DNA of 64,000 bases from Chloroflexota bacterium (GTDB taxonomy: Bacteria > Chloroflexota > Anaerolineae > UBA4142 > SHND01): the NCBI GenBank assembly GCA_029778615.1, contig JAKOPZ010000126.1, forward strand, positions 1-64,000, in the 5' to 3' direction. This document shows, in pieces, positions 24,472 to 33,194 of the stretch. Made by a program: the position numbers and the translations under genes. Each line of letters begins with the position of its first letter. Position 1 is the stretch's first letter. The notes beneath the pieces are model-generated. The model was not told the origin of the DNA and searched no databases. It worked only from the letters and a program-made list of their open reading frames with translations.

Positions 24472-25245
24472 ATGGATGTCGGCAAATCATTTACGTACAT
24501 GTTCGAAGACAAAGACTGGATCGCCAAGGTCGCAATTGGTGGTGTTATTCTGCTCGTCGGCGGATTAATTTTGGGATGGCTTGTGATTCCCGCCATCGCC
24601 GCCTCAATTTTGTTGTTTGGATATACGCTGACTGTCATTCGAAATGTGTACGACGGCAGCCCCAACCCTCTCCCCGAATGGAACAACATCGGCGATTTGT
24701 TCATGAAGGGTTTGATGGGAAGCATCGGCGTATTGATTTGGGCAATCCCTGTAATAATTCTGGCGTGTTGTATTGCCATGGCAACGATTGCGTTCGGCTC
24801 TGCCGCGAACGACAGCGGACGCAGCAACATCGGACCGGCGGGCGGTCTCGTCATCACGTGCCTTTATTGCCTCACGACCATTGTCGGTTTGGTCATCAGT
24901 CTCTTTGTGTATGCGCCGATTACGAAATTCGCCATCTCGAATCAATTGAGCGATTTCTGGGATTTTCGCGGCGCGTGGAGTTTCATCCAGGCGAATCCGG
25001 GAAATTATGTCATTGCGTTTTTGCTCGCGCTCGTCGCGAACTTTATTGCAGGATTCGGAATTATCGCGTGTCTCATCGGCGTCTTTTTTACCAGTTTTTG
25101 GGCGATGCTCGTGATGGGGCATTTGTTCGGACAAGTGGCGCGGACAAATATGAACCCGACTTCTTCCGTGCCGCCCCCGGCGCCGCCGATGAATGAGCCG
25201 CCGAGCATGATGCAAGGTCCGATAGAACCCGCGCCGTCGGCATAG
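24472..25245 (+). CDS. DUF4013 membrane protein
   Basis: The 257-residue integral membrane protein starts at ATG 24472 (MDVGKSFTYMFEDKDWIAKV), with AAGGAGG 7 bases upstream. It matches DUF4013: an initial DxxWixKvaiGG segment, PAIAASILLFGYTLTVIRNV, the conserved SPNPLPEWNNIGDLFMKGLM amphipathic stretch, and several membrane helices. The C-terminal tail is Pro-rich and probably cytoplasmic. The family function is unknown. The DUF4126 gene follows about 50 bases later on the same strand. Confidence 0.85.
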   Translation: MDVGKSFTYMFEDKDWIAKVAIGGVILLVGGLILGWLVIPAIAASILLFGYTLTVIRNVYDGSPNPLPEWNNIGDLFMKGLMGSIGVLIWAIPVIILACCIAMATIAFGSAANDSGRSNIGPAGGLVITCLYCLTTIVGLVISLFVYAPITKFAISNQLSDFWDFRGAWSFIQANPGNYVIAFLLALVANFIAGFGIIACLIGVFFTSFWAMLVMGHLFGQVARTNMNPTSSVPPPAPPMNEPPSMMQGPIEPAPSA

Positions 25246-25296
25246 TGTTATGGATTTCGTTCGGATTCGAAATCCAAAGCAGCGGGAGGTCTTGGT

Positions 25297-25908
25297 ATGA
25301 GTAGTCTCGCTTCGATTCTTTCAGCGTTTGGTCTTTCTGCCGCCAGCGGATTGAATGCGTATATTCCACTGTTGCTCGTCGGCTTGACCGCGCGCTTTAC
25401 CGATTGGCTCAAATTGTCCGCGCCGTTCGATTTGTTGGCGAACGAATGGGTCCTCGGCGCGCTGGTGATTTTGCTCGGCATTGAATTTTTTGCCGACAAG
25501 ATTCCGTTGGTAGACCATGCGAACGATGTGATTCAAACGTTCATTCGTCCGACTGCGGGCGCAATTTTGTTTGCCTCCGAAGCACACGTCATCACGCAAA
25601 TTCATCCTGTCCTCGCGTTGGTTCTTGGACTGCTCGTCGCATTCGGCGTCCACGCGACCAAAGCGACCGCGCGTCCGTTGGTGACAGTGACCACGGGCGG
25701 CATTGGGAATCCGATTGTGAGTACGGTCGAAGATGTCGCTTCGGTGGGACTTTCGTTAATGGCAATCCTCGCGCCCGTGCTTTTAGTGTTCGCCTTTATC
25801 GCGTTGCTACTCGCGGCGTACATGATTTGGACACGGCGCAAGGAAACGCAAGCGGCACGCGCCGTTGCAAAATCCGCCAGCGACCCACCGTTGAAATGGC
25901 CCCGCTAG
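25297..25908 (+). CDS. DUF4126 membrane protein
   Basis: The 203-residue membrane protein starts MSSLASILSAFGLSAASGLN, with a GGGAGG upstream. SAASGLNAYIPLLLVGLTAR and the later RPTAGAILFASEA and TGGIGNPIVSTVEDVASVGL segments identify DUF4126. Four to five helices are predicted. Some members carry a mitochondrial-carrier-like or transport annotation, but the function is not known. It probably shares a transcript with the DUF4013 gene, ended by the following terminator. Confidence 0.85.
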   Translation: MSSLASILSAFGLSAASGLNAYIPLLLVGLTARFTDWLKLSAPFDLLANEWVLGALVILLGIEFFADKIPLVDHANDVIQTFIRPTAGAILFASEAHVITQIHPVLALVLGLLVAFGVHATKATARPLVTVTTGGIGNPIVSTVEDVASVGLSLMAILAPVLLVFAFIALLLAAYMIWTRRKETQAARAVAKSASDPPLKWPR

Positions 25909-25926
25909 CCGTTCTCGAAAAATGAA

Positions 25927-25954
25927 AGGCGCGCCGTGCACGGCGCGCCTTTTT
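25927..25954 (+). terminator. Terminator after the DUF4126 gene
   Basis: AGGCGCGCCG and CGGCGCGCCT form a perfect 10-bp stem with loop TGCA, followed by five T. Confidence 0.93.
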
Positions 25955-25998
25955 GTTTTCCCTGCCCTCAATTTCTTGCGAACGCGTGTTCGCAACGT

Positions 25999-26008
25999 GT
26001 GATATAAT
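25999..26008 (+). promoter_or_regulatory. Extended -10 promoter with near-leaderless start
   Basis: TGTGATATAAT contains TGATATAAT ending at 26008. The ATG at 26017 lies 9 bases beyond, so the transcript would be leaderless or nearly so. Confidence 0.6.
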
Positions 26009-26016
26009 TTTTCGCG

Positions 26017-26313
26017 ATGAATGATAAACCCGCGTTTGAACCGCGACCAATGGAGGATGTTATTCGCTCTGCATTCGATGATGTCAACATGAAGCAGATC
26101 GAGATTTTTGCGCGTATGACGATCGCGGAGCGCGCGCAAATCATGTTTGACCTCATCGAGTTTCAACGGCAAAAAATGTATGCGTTCGAAAAACAACGCG
26201 ACCCAACTGCGACAGAACAAGAACTTTGGAAAAGAGTCCGCAGACGGATCGAATTGAGTTATGATGAACCAACCATACAACGACTTCGCAAGTACAATTA
26301 TCCATTTGCTTGA
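26017..26313 (+). CDS. Small protein paired with nucleotidyltransferase-like gene
   Basis: The 98-residue product (MNDKPAFEPRPMEDVIRSAF) is helical, with FARMTIAERAQIMFDLIEFQ in the middle and a basic C-terminus (WKRVRRRIELSYDEPTIQRL). No family is recognised. Its 3' end overlaps the next gene by 53 bases, a tight coupling typical of two-gene modules such as toxin-antitoxin or MNT/HEPN-like pairs. The promoter sits immediately before the ATG with no ribosome site, suggesting leaderless translation. Confidence 0.6.
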   Translation: MNDKPAFEPRPMEDVIRSAFDDVNMKQIEIFARMTIAERAQIMFDLIEFQRQKMYAFEKQRDPTATEQELWKRVRRRIELSYDEPTIQRLRKYNYPFA

Positions 26314-26857
26314 AGCACTGGAGATTGATTATGCCATTGGCGGTTCCTTTGCCAGCAGTTTATACGGGGAGTCGCGTTCTTCGGTGGATATAGATATTTC
26401 CGTCATCATCCCAAAAGAAAAATTCGAGCCAGTTGTCCAAGCCGTTGAAAAGTTGGGCTACTATGTTACATGGGATTCTATTTTGGACGCGATGATTTGG
26501 AAAACACCGTTCAACATTATTGACTCTAGCACGGGGTTCAAGGCAGATTTATTTCTGGTGGAACCTGCCACTCCGCTTGAACAATCCATCTTTCAGCGGC
26601 GGCAACGCAGGATTTATGACCCCCTGTCGGGCAATTCCGCCATTCTCTATTCGCCCGAAGATGTCATTATTTACAAATTAAAGTGGTATCTGGAAGGCAA
26701 AATGGAAAAGCATCCACGCGATATTGTTTCGATGATGTTGGTGCTAAAAGACTCGCTCGATTTTGAATATCTGGAGTTTTGGGTCAACGAGATTGGCGCG
26801 CAAGAGGTGTGGACAAAAATCTTGCAAGACTATCATCGTCGTCTTGGCATCAAGTAG
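26261..26857 (+). CDS. Nucleotidyltransferase-fold protein (AbiEii/DUF6036-like)
   Basis: A 198-residue protein with the polymerase-beta-type nucleotidyltransferase layout: IDYAIGGSFASSLYGESRSS then VDIDISVIIP, where the GGS and the DxD pair are the metal-site motifs. PEDVIIYKLKWYLEGKMEKH and PRDIVSMMLVL downstream resemble the helical part of AbiEii-like toxins and related enzymes. The start may be ATG 26261 or 26264. It overlaps the preceding small gene, and 2 bases separate it from uvrC. A defence or toxin role is an inference from family and gene pairing. Confidence 0.65.
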   Translation: MMNQPYNDFASTIIHLLEALEIDYAIGGSFASSLYGESRSSVDIDISVIIPKEKFEPVVQAVEKLGYYVTWDSILDAMIWKTPFNIIDSSTGFKADLFLVEPATPLEQSIFQRRQRRIYDPLSGNSAILYSPEDVIIYKLKWYLEGKMEKHPRDIVSMMLVLKDSLDFEYLEFWVNEIGAQEVWTKILQDYHRRLGIK

Positions 26858-26859
26858 CA

Positions 26860-28824
26860 ATGTCTATTAAACCCTCTATCCAACAAACCCTTGACACCCT
26901 GCCGACGAAACCCGGCGTCTATCTGATGAAGAATGACGACGGGACGATTATTTATGTCGGCAAAGCGGTAAATTTGCGAAATCGCGTCCGTTCGTACTTT
27001 CATGCAAACGCTTTTGACGCCAAAGTGATTTCGCTGACCGCGCATGTCGAGAAAATTGAATTTATCGTCACCGAGACGGAACTTGAAGCCCTCGTCCTCG
27101 AAAACAACCTCATCAAGAAATATCGCCCCAAGTACAACATCCGCCTCAAAGACGCGAAAACGTATCCGTACATCAAAATCACGTGGCAGGACAATTTCCC
27201 GAAGGTGTTTATGACGCGGCGGATGGACGATGACGGCGCGCGTTATTTTGGTCCCTTCACCGCCGTTTGGGCAGTGCATGAAACGCTCGACACACTGCGG
27301 AAAATATTTCCCTACCTCACCTGTGACCGCGACATTACGGGTCAAGACAAACGCGCGTGTTTGTATTATGACATTGGCTTGTGTCTCGCGCCGTGCATTG
27401 GCGCGGCGTCGCGCGAAGAATATCGCGGGATGATTGACCGGCTCTCCCAGTTTCTTCAAGGACACAGCGACGAAATTACGCAAACCATTCACGGCAAATT
27501 GGCGCAAGCCGCCGAGAATTTGGAATTTGAACGCGCGGCAGTGTACCGCGACCAACTGCAAGCCATCTCGCGTATTACTGAACATCAAAAAATGGTTTCG
27601 CCGCAAATGGTTGACCAGGATGTGATTGCGTTTGCGAAAGATGATGGGAACGCGTGCGTGCAAATCTTTTTTATTCGCGCGGGCAAATTGTTGGGACGCG
27701 AATATTTTGTATTGGAAGGCACCACCGACGCCAACACCGACGACGTGCTAACCTCTTTTGTGCAGCAATTTTATGACCAAGCCGCGTACGTGCCGCCCGA
27801 AATTCTTTTGCCCGAAATGATTGACGAAGCAAAAATCATCGAATCGTGGCTCAAGCAAAAAGGTTCAACGACGACAATCCGCGTGCCTTATAACGGCAAC
27901 GGCGGACGCGAACTCTTGCGGATGGCAGAAGAAAACGCACGCATCACGCTTGAAACGATTAAACAGCAGTGGCTCGCCGACAAGACCAAACACTTGCAGG
28001 CGGTCGAAGAATTACAGCAGGCGCTCGAAATGGAAAATCCACCGCTGCGGATGGAGTGCTACGACATTTCCAACATTCAAGGCACCAATTCCGTCGGCGC
28101 GATGGTGGTCTTTGAAAACGGCGCGGCGAAAAAGAGCGACTATCGCAAATTCAAAATCAAAACCGTCATTGGGGCGAATGATTTTGCAAGTCTGCAAGAA
28201 ATGCTGCGGCGCAGATTCAAACGGTATCACGACGCGAAAAAACAGGAACAATCAAGCGGAGAGTGGATGGAAGGGGACAGGGGACAGGGGACAGGGGAGG
28301 CGGAAGCAACCAACCCCCAACCCCCACCGTCCAAATCCAAGCTGCCCCTCTCGAAAGGTATTCGCACCGCCGAGCGCAAAAACGATGAATCGTGGGCGCG
28401 CATGCCTGACCTCGTAATCATTGACGGCGGCAAGGGACAATTGAGCGCGGCGCAAGAGGTGTTCAAAGAAATGGGCGTCGAAGGCGTGAGATTGATTTCG
28501 CTGGCAAAGCGCGAAGAAGAAGTCTTTATCCCCAATCGCGCAGAATCTTTAAGGTTGCCCAAAAGTTCCCCGGCGCTTCATTTATTGCAAAGAATCCGCG
28601 ACGAGGCGCATCGCTTTGGCATCACGTATCATCGCAGTTTGCGCGCGAAAAAGGGACTGCATTCACAGCTGGACGCGATTCCCGGCATTGGTCCGCGCCG
28701 CCGCCGCGCCCTCTTGCAGAAATTTGGTTCGCTCGATGCGATTCGCGACGCGAGCGTGCAGGAATTGATGCAAGTGGAAGGCATGTCAAAAAGCGCGGCG
28801 GAAAAGCTAAAGGACAATTTGTAA
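26860..28824 (+). CDS. uvrC: Excinuclease ABC subunit C
   Basis: UvrC makes the dual incisions of nucleotide-excision repair after UvrAB mark a lesion. The 654-residue protein shows the N-terminal GIY-YIG nuclease (KPGVYLMKNDDGTIIYVGKA, about 15-95), a UVR motif (AQAAENLEFERAAVYRDQLQ), the RNase-H-like second nuclease (MECYDISNIQGTNSVGAMVV; VIIDGGKGQLSAAQEV), and a C-terminal helix-hairpin-helix pair (IPGIGPRRRRALLQ; VEGMSKSAAEKL). ATG 26860 starts it at the canonical place. Between the RNase-H strands lies an unusual insert rich in Gly, Gln and Pro, encoded by a GGGGACA tandem repeat at 28273-28300, which keeps the frame. Confidence 0.95.
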   Translation: MSIKPSIQQTLDTLPTKPGVYLMKNDDGTIIYVGKAVNLRNRVRSYFHANAFDAKVISLTAHVEKIEFIVTETELEALVLENNLIKKYRPKYNIRLKDAKTYPYIKITWQDNFPKVFMTRRMDDDGARYFGPFTAVWAVHETLDTLRKIFPYLTCDRDITGQDKRACLYYDIGLCLAPCIGAASREEYRGMIDRLSQFLQGHSDEITQTIHGKLAQAAENLEFERAAVYRDQLQAISRITEHQKMVSPQMVDQDVIAFAKDDGNACVQIFFIRAGKLLGREYFVLEGTTDANTDDVLTSFVQQFYDQAAYVPPEILLPEMIDEAKIIESWLKQKGSTTTIRVPYNGNGGRELLRMAEENARITLETIKQQWLADKTKHLQAVEELQQALEMENPPLRMECYDISNIQGTNSVGAMVVFENGAAKKSDYRKFKIKTVIGANDFASLQEMLRRRFKRYHDAKKQEQSSGEWMEGDRGQGTGEAEATNPQPPPSKSKLPLSKGIRTAERKNDESWARMPDLVIIDGGKGQLSAAQEVFKEMGVEGVRLISLAKREEEVFIPNRAESLRLPKSSPALHLLQRIRDEAHRFGITYHRSLRAKKGLHSQLDAIPGIGPRRRRALLQKFGSLDAIRDASVQELMQVEGMSKSAAEKLKDNL

Positions 28825-28947
28825 CTCATGTTACGCAGAAGTGTCATTTCGAGCGGTCTTGCGAGAAATCTCGGTGGAAAAAACTGAGATTTCTCACAGA
28901 GTTTACCCCGAAGGATTGAGGGGTTCGAAATGACATGCGTAAGGTGA
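28825..28947. mobile_element. MITE family B, copy 2 (123 bp, inverted)
   Basis: The copy is nearly identical to the one at 23081-23203 but in reverse orientation. It is bounded by the 8-base duplication ATTTGTAA (28817-28824 and 28948-28955); the left copy contains the uvrC stop codon. The right copy lies directly before the next start codon, so the element fills the whole intergenic space. Confidence 0.88.
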
Positions 28948-28956
28948 ATTTGTAAA

Positions 28957-30810
28957 ATGGGCATGGACGCCGTTAGCCGTTTACGCGGGGTGTACTTTTT
29001 GGAGCATCTCACGCCAGAAGAATTTCAGGCGCTGGCGGACATGATGGATTTGCGCCCGTTTGTCGCCGGCGACAAAATTCTCAATCAGGGCGAACCGACC
29101 ACCAATTTTTATATCGTGGACTCGGGGCATGTGAACTTGCGCTATACGGACAAAGCCGGTTATGAAAAACCGATTGGTTCCAAAAGTGAGGGCGACTATT
29201 TTGGCATCAAAATGTTCACCACCCAAGAAGTATCCGAGTTTACCTTTGAAGCCGTCGGGCAGGCGCATCTTTGGGTGGTGGAACGACAGGATTGGGACGC
29301 GCTGCTGGAAAAATTTCCAAATGTGCTGGACCACATGCCCGAGCTCCGCGTCGAATATGCCAAACTCACGCGCGGTTTAGATTGGCTCGCGCCCGGCGAA
29401 GTGGTGGATATTTTTACCCGCCAGCATTGGTGGGCGTTGGCATTGTCCCTGCGCCTGCCTGTGTTGCTCGCCGCGCTGTTTACGGGCGCGTTTTTACTTT
29501 CGCTAAACTTTGGCGTTGTCGCCGCACTCCCATGGGTCGGGTTTGTGTATGGCGCAGCATTGGTGGTCGCGTTGGTGCTGACCGCGTGGAATGCCGCCAC
29601 CTGGTTCAATCACAAATACATTGTCACCAATAAACGCGCCATCCGCATCACCGAAGTTTTGTTCATTTCCGATTCGCGCGAAGAACTGGGGATTGAAAAA
29701 ATCCAATCCCAGCAGGTGGAGCGCGGCGGACCAATTTCGGTTTTTCTGAATATTTCGGATTTGCGTCTCACCAGCGCATCGAGCGGGGCGGGCGGACTGG
29801 TCTTTGAAAAAGTCGGCAATGTCGAACGGATTCAGGAAGCGATTAACAACGAAAAAGCCAAAGTCGTGGAGCGACGCGGCGCCGCCGAGCGCGAACGCCT
29901 GCGCAATCAAATCGCCAACGAAATTCGCCATTATGTTTTTCAACAACCGAACCCGCTCGAGAGACCCAAGCCCAAACCCAAACCCCTTTCGCTCGGCGGG
30001 CGCGTGCGCAATGTGCTGCAGGAAATGTTCGGCACCGAGATTCGCACCGACAAGATTGTGACGTGGCGCAAACATCGCATCATCCTCTTGCGCCAGACCG
30101 GCGTGTACTTGGTCATTTTTTTCGCGCTCCTCGCGCTCATGATTGGCATCAGCATTTATGGTTCCACCTCACTGCTCGCGCAAAACGGTGTCTACCTGGC
30201 GCTCGTTTTGTTAATGGGCATCGCGCTTGGCGCGGCGGTGTGGCAGTGGATGGATTGGCAAGTGGATTTGTATCGGCTCACCGAAACGCAAATCATTGAC
30301 ATTGAGAGTTTGCCCTTTGGTCTCCGTTACACGGAAAACCGCGCCGACCTGGCAAAAATTCAAGATGTAAATGCGGCGCGCCCCGGTTTCTTTTATACGC
30401 TCCTCAATTTCGGCGATGTCATTGCGCGCGTCGCGGGGAACGCGGAACCCTTTACGTTCAATGACGTCGCGCGCCCCAGCATTGTCGCAGACGAAATTTC
30501 CGAACGGCTCGCCATTCTCAAATTGCGCGAGACCGAACGCACCATGCGCGAACAGACGCGCACGGTTGTGGATGCCATCGTGGCGTATCATCGCTTGATG
30601 ATGGCAGAACGCCAAGAGCAAGCTGCCGCGGGCGCCGCCGCGCCCGCGCTCGTCCTGGCGTCCGCGTCCGCTGCGCCCGCAGACGCCGCGCCACAGTCGG
30701 ACGAATCTGCTCCCGACGCCGAGACGCAAAGCGACAACACGGACACGGATTTTGACGGCGACGCGTCCGAGAGCGAATTTCCCTCCGAGAGCGATTTGTT
30801 CACGCTTTGA
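28957..30810 (+). CDS. Cyclic-nucleotide-binding / bacterial PH membrane protein
   Basis: A 617-residue fusion. Residues 8-125 are a CRP-like cNMP-binding domain (FLEHLTPEEFQALADMMDLR; GDKILNQGEPTTNFYIVDSG; SKSEGDYFGIKMF), without a DNA-binding helix-turn-helix. Two membrane helices follow (ALALSLRLPVLLAALFTGAF; FVYGAALVVALVLTAWNAAT), then a bacterial PH domain (KYIVTNKRAIRITEVLFISD; VERGGPISVFLNISDLRLTS). A second helix pair and PH copy come next (TETQIIDIESLPFGLRYTEN; PGFFYTLLNFGDVIARV). The C-terminus is Ala-rich, then acidic. It probably senses a nucleotide or potential at the membrane; the output is unknown. It starts directly after MITE B copy 2, with no clear ribosome site. Confidence 0.8.
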   Translation: MGMDAVSRLRGVYFLEHLTPEEFQALADMMDLRPFVAGDKILNQGEPTTNFYIVDSGHVNLRYTDKAGYEKPIGSKSEGDYFGIKMFTTQEVSEFTFEAVGQAHLWVVERQDWDALLEKFPNVLDHMPELRVEYAKLTRGLDWLAPGEVVDIFTRQHWWALALSLRLPVLLAALFTGAFLLSLNFGVVAALPWVGFVYGAALVVALVLTAWNAATWFNHKYIVTNKRAIRITEVLFISDSREELGIEKIQSQQVERGGPISVFLNISDLRLTSASSGAGGLVFEKVGNVERIQEAINNEKAKVVERRGAAERERLRNQIANEIRHYVFQQPNPLERPKPKPKPLSLGGRVRNVLQEMFGTEIRTDKIVTWRKHRIILLRQTGVYLVIFFALLALMIGISIYGSTSLLAQNGVYLALVLLMGIALGAAVWQWMDWQVDLYRLTETQIIDIESLPFGLRYTENRADLAKIQDVNAARPGFFYTLLNFGDVIARVAGNAEPFTFNDVARPSIVADEISERLAILKLRETERTMREQTRTVVDAIVAYHRLMMAERQEQAAAGAAAPALVLASASAAPADAAPQSDESAPDAETQSDNTDTDFDGDASESEFPSESDLFTL

Positions 30811-30861
30811 TGGGTTGTCTGCGCGTGCATAATTTGTCAGGCACGGGTTCGCCCGCGCCTG

Positions 30862-30870
30862 TGATATAAT
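30862..30870 (+). promoter_or_regulatory. Extended -10 promoter of galK
   Basis: TGATATAAT at 30862-30870 is the same extended -10 form as seen at 26000. Transcription would begin near 30877, about 30 bases before the galK ATG. Confidence 0.6.
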
Positions 30871-30908
30871 TTTGCTTCTGTTTGCATAAATCATTCGAGA
30901 AATTTCCA

Positions 30909-32099
30909 ATGCCCGGGCTCAACACTCTGCTTGACGCGTTTCAACGTATCTACGGCACGCGCCCCACCAAAATTGCGCGCGCACCGGGACGCGTGAATTT
31001 AATCGGCGAACACACCGATTACAATGAAGGTTTTGTCATGCCCATTGCGATTGACCGCGAAGTATTGATTGCCGCGCGGGAGCGCGACGACAACCAAGTC
31101 CATGTCACGGCACTGGATGTGGAAGGCGGGCAAGCAGACCAATTTACCCTTGACGATATTCCGCATCACCCCGATTATCGCTGGGCGAATTACGTGCGCG
31201 GCACCGCGTATTATTTAGCACAAGAAAACGTAAGGTTGACCGGAATAGATGCTGTGATGACTTCCACGTTGCCATCGGGCGCGGGACTTTCATCCTCCGC
31301 CGCGTTGGAAGTTTGCACCGCGACGATTCTACAAGCATTTACACCTTGGCGTGTGGGTGGCGTCGCTATTGCAAAATTGTGTCAACAAGCGGAAAACCAT
31401 TTTGTCGGCGTCAAGAGCGGCATCATGGACCAATACGCGTCCGCGCTGGGCGAACGCGGCGCGGCGCTAAAAATTGATTGCCGGGCGTTAACGTACAAAG
31501 CCGTCAAACTGCCGCGCGGCGTCACGATAGTCGTCGCCGATACAAACAAGAAACGCCACCTTGCGGGCTCGGACTATAACACGCGGTATATGGAATGCCG
31601 CAATGCCGCCATGCTCTTGTCACAGCTGTTGGATAGAGACATACCTGCCCTGCGCGACGTATCTCTAAAGGAATTCAAAACGGTCGCCAAACATTTGCCC
31701 GATAATTTGATGCGGCGCGTGCGCCATGTCCTGACGGAAAACGAGCGCGTGCAAAAAGCCGCGCGCGCGGCGAAACGAAACGACGCGGTCAAGTTTGGCG
31801 CACTGATGAACGAATCGCAAACGAGCTTGCGCGAGGATTTTGAAGCCAGTTCACCCGAATTGGACATCATGGTTGAAATCGCGCGCAAGCAAGAAGGGTG
31901 TCTCGGTGCGCGGCTCACCGGCGCGGGCTGGGGCGGGGCAACCGTGAATCTGGTGCGGGACGAACACGTGGATACCTTTGTGCAGCAAGTGGACTGGGAA
32001 TATCGCGAACGGACCGGAATTGTTCCATGGGTCTCACCCGTACGTGCCTCGCCCGGTGCGGGCATGATAGAGTGGGAACAGGGAGAAGCTAAAGCATGA
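30909..32099 (+). CDS. galK: Galactokinase
   Basis: The 396-residue GHMP-family kinase phosphorylates galactose at C1, the first step of the Leloir pathway. The N-terminal galactose-binding signature is GRVNLIGEHTDYNEGFVMPI. The ATP-binding motif is TLPSGAGLSSSAALEV near 120, and the C-terminal motif is GARLTGAGWGGATVNLV near 340. ATG 30909 (MPGLNTLLDAFQRIYGTRPT) fits family starts; a TTG at 30882 lies upstream. The stop overlaps the start of a sigma-factor gene (ATGA), a curious coupling of sugar metabolism with regulation. No other Leloir gene is nearby. Confidence 0.95.
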   Translation: MPGLNTLLDAFQRIYGTRPTKIARAPGRVNLIGEHTDYNEGFVMPIAIDREVLIAARERDDNQVHVTALDVEGGQADQFTLDDIPHHPDYRWANYVRGTAYYLAQENVRLTGIDAVMTSTLPSGAGLSSSAALEVCTATILQAFTPWRVGGVAIAKLCQQAENHFVGVKSGIMDQYASALGERGAALKIDCRALTYKAVKLPRGVTIVVADTNKKRHLAGSDYNTRYMECRNAAMLLSQLLDRDIPALRDVSLKEFKTVAKHLPDNLMRRVRHVLTENERVQKAARAAKRNDAVKFGALMNESQTSLREDFEASSPELDIMVEIARKQEGCLGARLTGAGWGGATVNLVRDEHVDTFVQQVDWEYRERTGIVPWVSPVRASPGAGMIEWEQGEAKA

Positions 32100-32779
32100 G
32101 TCAAACGCGCGTACGCCAACGCTCGAATCCCGAGTGGTTGTCCCAGCTTCGCGCCGAAGGCACGCCGGAACAGGCGGAAGCCATTGAAGATTTGCGTCAA
32201 TACTTGTTACGTGCGGTCTTGTATTTTTTTAGTCAAAACCCCGGCGACTTGCGTTCGCTCGCGCGCGAAGAAATCGAACAAGTGGCGCAGGACCTCGCGC
32301 AAGACGCGCTGTTGACGATTCTGAAAAATCTGGATGAGTTTCGCGGCGAAAGCAAATTCACCACGTGGGCATATCGCTTTGCCATCAACATGTCTCTGGT
32401 CGAAGCGCGCCGGCAGCGTTGGAAAAATCTTTCGCTCGACCGCATTTTGGAAAATTCCGAACTGCCCGATTTTCAATTTCAAGACAAAGAATCGCCTGAC
32501 CCTGACCGCAGCGCGCAGCAGCAAGAAATTTGGGAGACCGTGCGCGAAGTGATTCAAAATGAATTGACAGAGCGACAGCGCGCTATTCTGACTGCTGTCG
32601 TGTTTGACGATGTGCCGGTGGATGTGGTGACCAAAGAATTTCGCATGAATCGCAACGCCGTGTACAAGATGGTGCACGACGCGCGCGTAAAATTGAAAAA
32701 GCGATTGGAAGATCGCGGTTTTGATGTGGGCGAAATTTTGAATTTGTTTGGAAGCACGCCTGCGCCGCGCATGGCATAG
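32096..32779 (+). CDS. ECF-type RNA polymerase sigma factor
   Basis: A 227-residue group 4 sigma factor. Region 2 contains AQDALLTILKNLDEFRGESK and FTTWAYRFAINMSLVEARRQ, the -10 recognition and core-binding helices. Region 4 contains LTERQRAILTAVVFDDVPVD and FRMNRNAVYKMVHDARVKLK, the -35 helix-turn-helix. Its start overlaps the galK stop by four bases. Sixty bases downstream lies a small zinc-finger protein that is likely its anti-sigma factor. Regulated genes are not evident here. Confidence 0.88.
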   Translation: MSQTRVRQRSNPEWLSQLRAEGTPEQAEAIEDLRQYLLRAVLYFFSQNPGDLRSLAREEIEQVAQDLAQDALLTILKNLDEFRGESKFTTWAYRFAINMSLVEARRQRWKNLSLDRILENSELPDFQFQDKESPDPDRSAQQQEIWETVREVIQNELTERQRAILTAVVFDDVPVDVVTKEFRMNRNAVYKMVHDARVKLKKRLEDRGFDVGEILNLFGSTPAPRMA

Positions 32780-32841
32780 AATGTCAGGTCGGTATTCGTA
32801 AGCTTGAACCTGTTCCCTACACACAGACAGAGGTTGAGGTT

Positions 32842-33129
32842 ATGCGTGTGACCCACATCAATCTGGATGCCTTTATGCTCAAAGTCGCGCGGACTCGCGA
32901 GGTCGAAGCGAGCTGTGACGATTGCGCCAAACATTCCGCTCGCTTGATCGAGGCGCTGATGCAAGGCAACGTCCAAGACCAAGAGCTGCTTGACATTTTG
33001 CATCATGTGTTGATGTGTTTGCCCTGCTCGCAAGAATTCCAGGTGCTGCACGATTGTGCGCGCATGGATGCAGAAGATTCGTGGCCCTCGATGGACGAGA
33101 TGTGGAACCAAATTGACCAAGCCCAGTAA
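32842..33129 (+). CDS. Small ZAS-type anti-sigma factor
   Basis: The 95-residue soluble protein has the zinc anti-sigma signature HHVLMCLPC (His-x3-Cys-x2-Cys, near 54-62) plus an earlier CDDCAKH. The lone N-terminal anti-sigma domain without a membrane helix suggests a cytoplasmic, perhaps redox-responsive, antagonist of the sigma factor encoded just upstream. A GAGGTT ribosome site stands before the ATG. Confidence 0.75.
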   Translation: MRVTHINLDAFMLKVARTREVEASCDDCAKHSARLIEALMQGNVQDQELLDILHHVLMCLPCSQEFQVLHDCARMDAEDSWPSMDEMWNQIDQAQ

Positions 33130-33194
33130 GAAATTTCTTTGTGTAATCACTCACAAGCGAATGGGTAAGACTCCTCCCAAAAAGCCGACCGTGA

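Noticed and set aside
28957-30810. CRP/FNR transcription factor
   Set aside because: The cNMP-binding domain is followed by membrane helices and PH domains; no helix-turn-helix is present.
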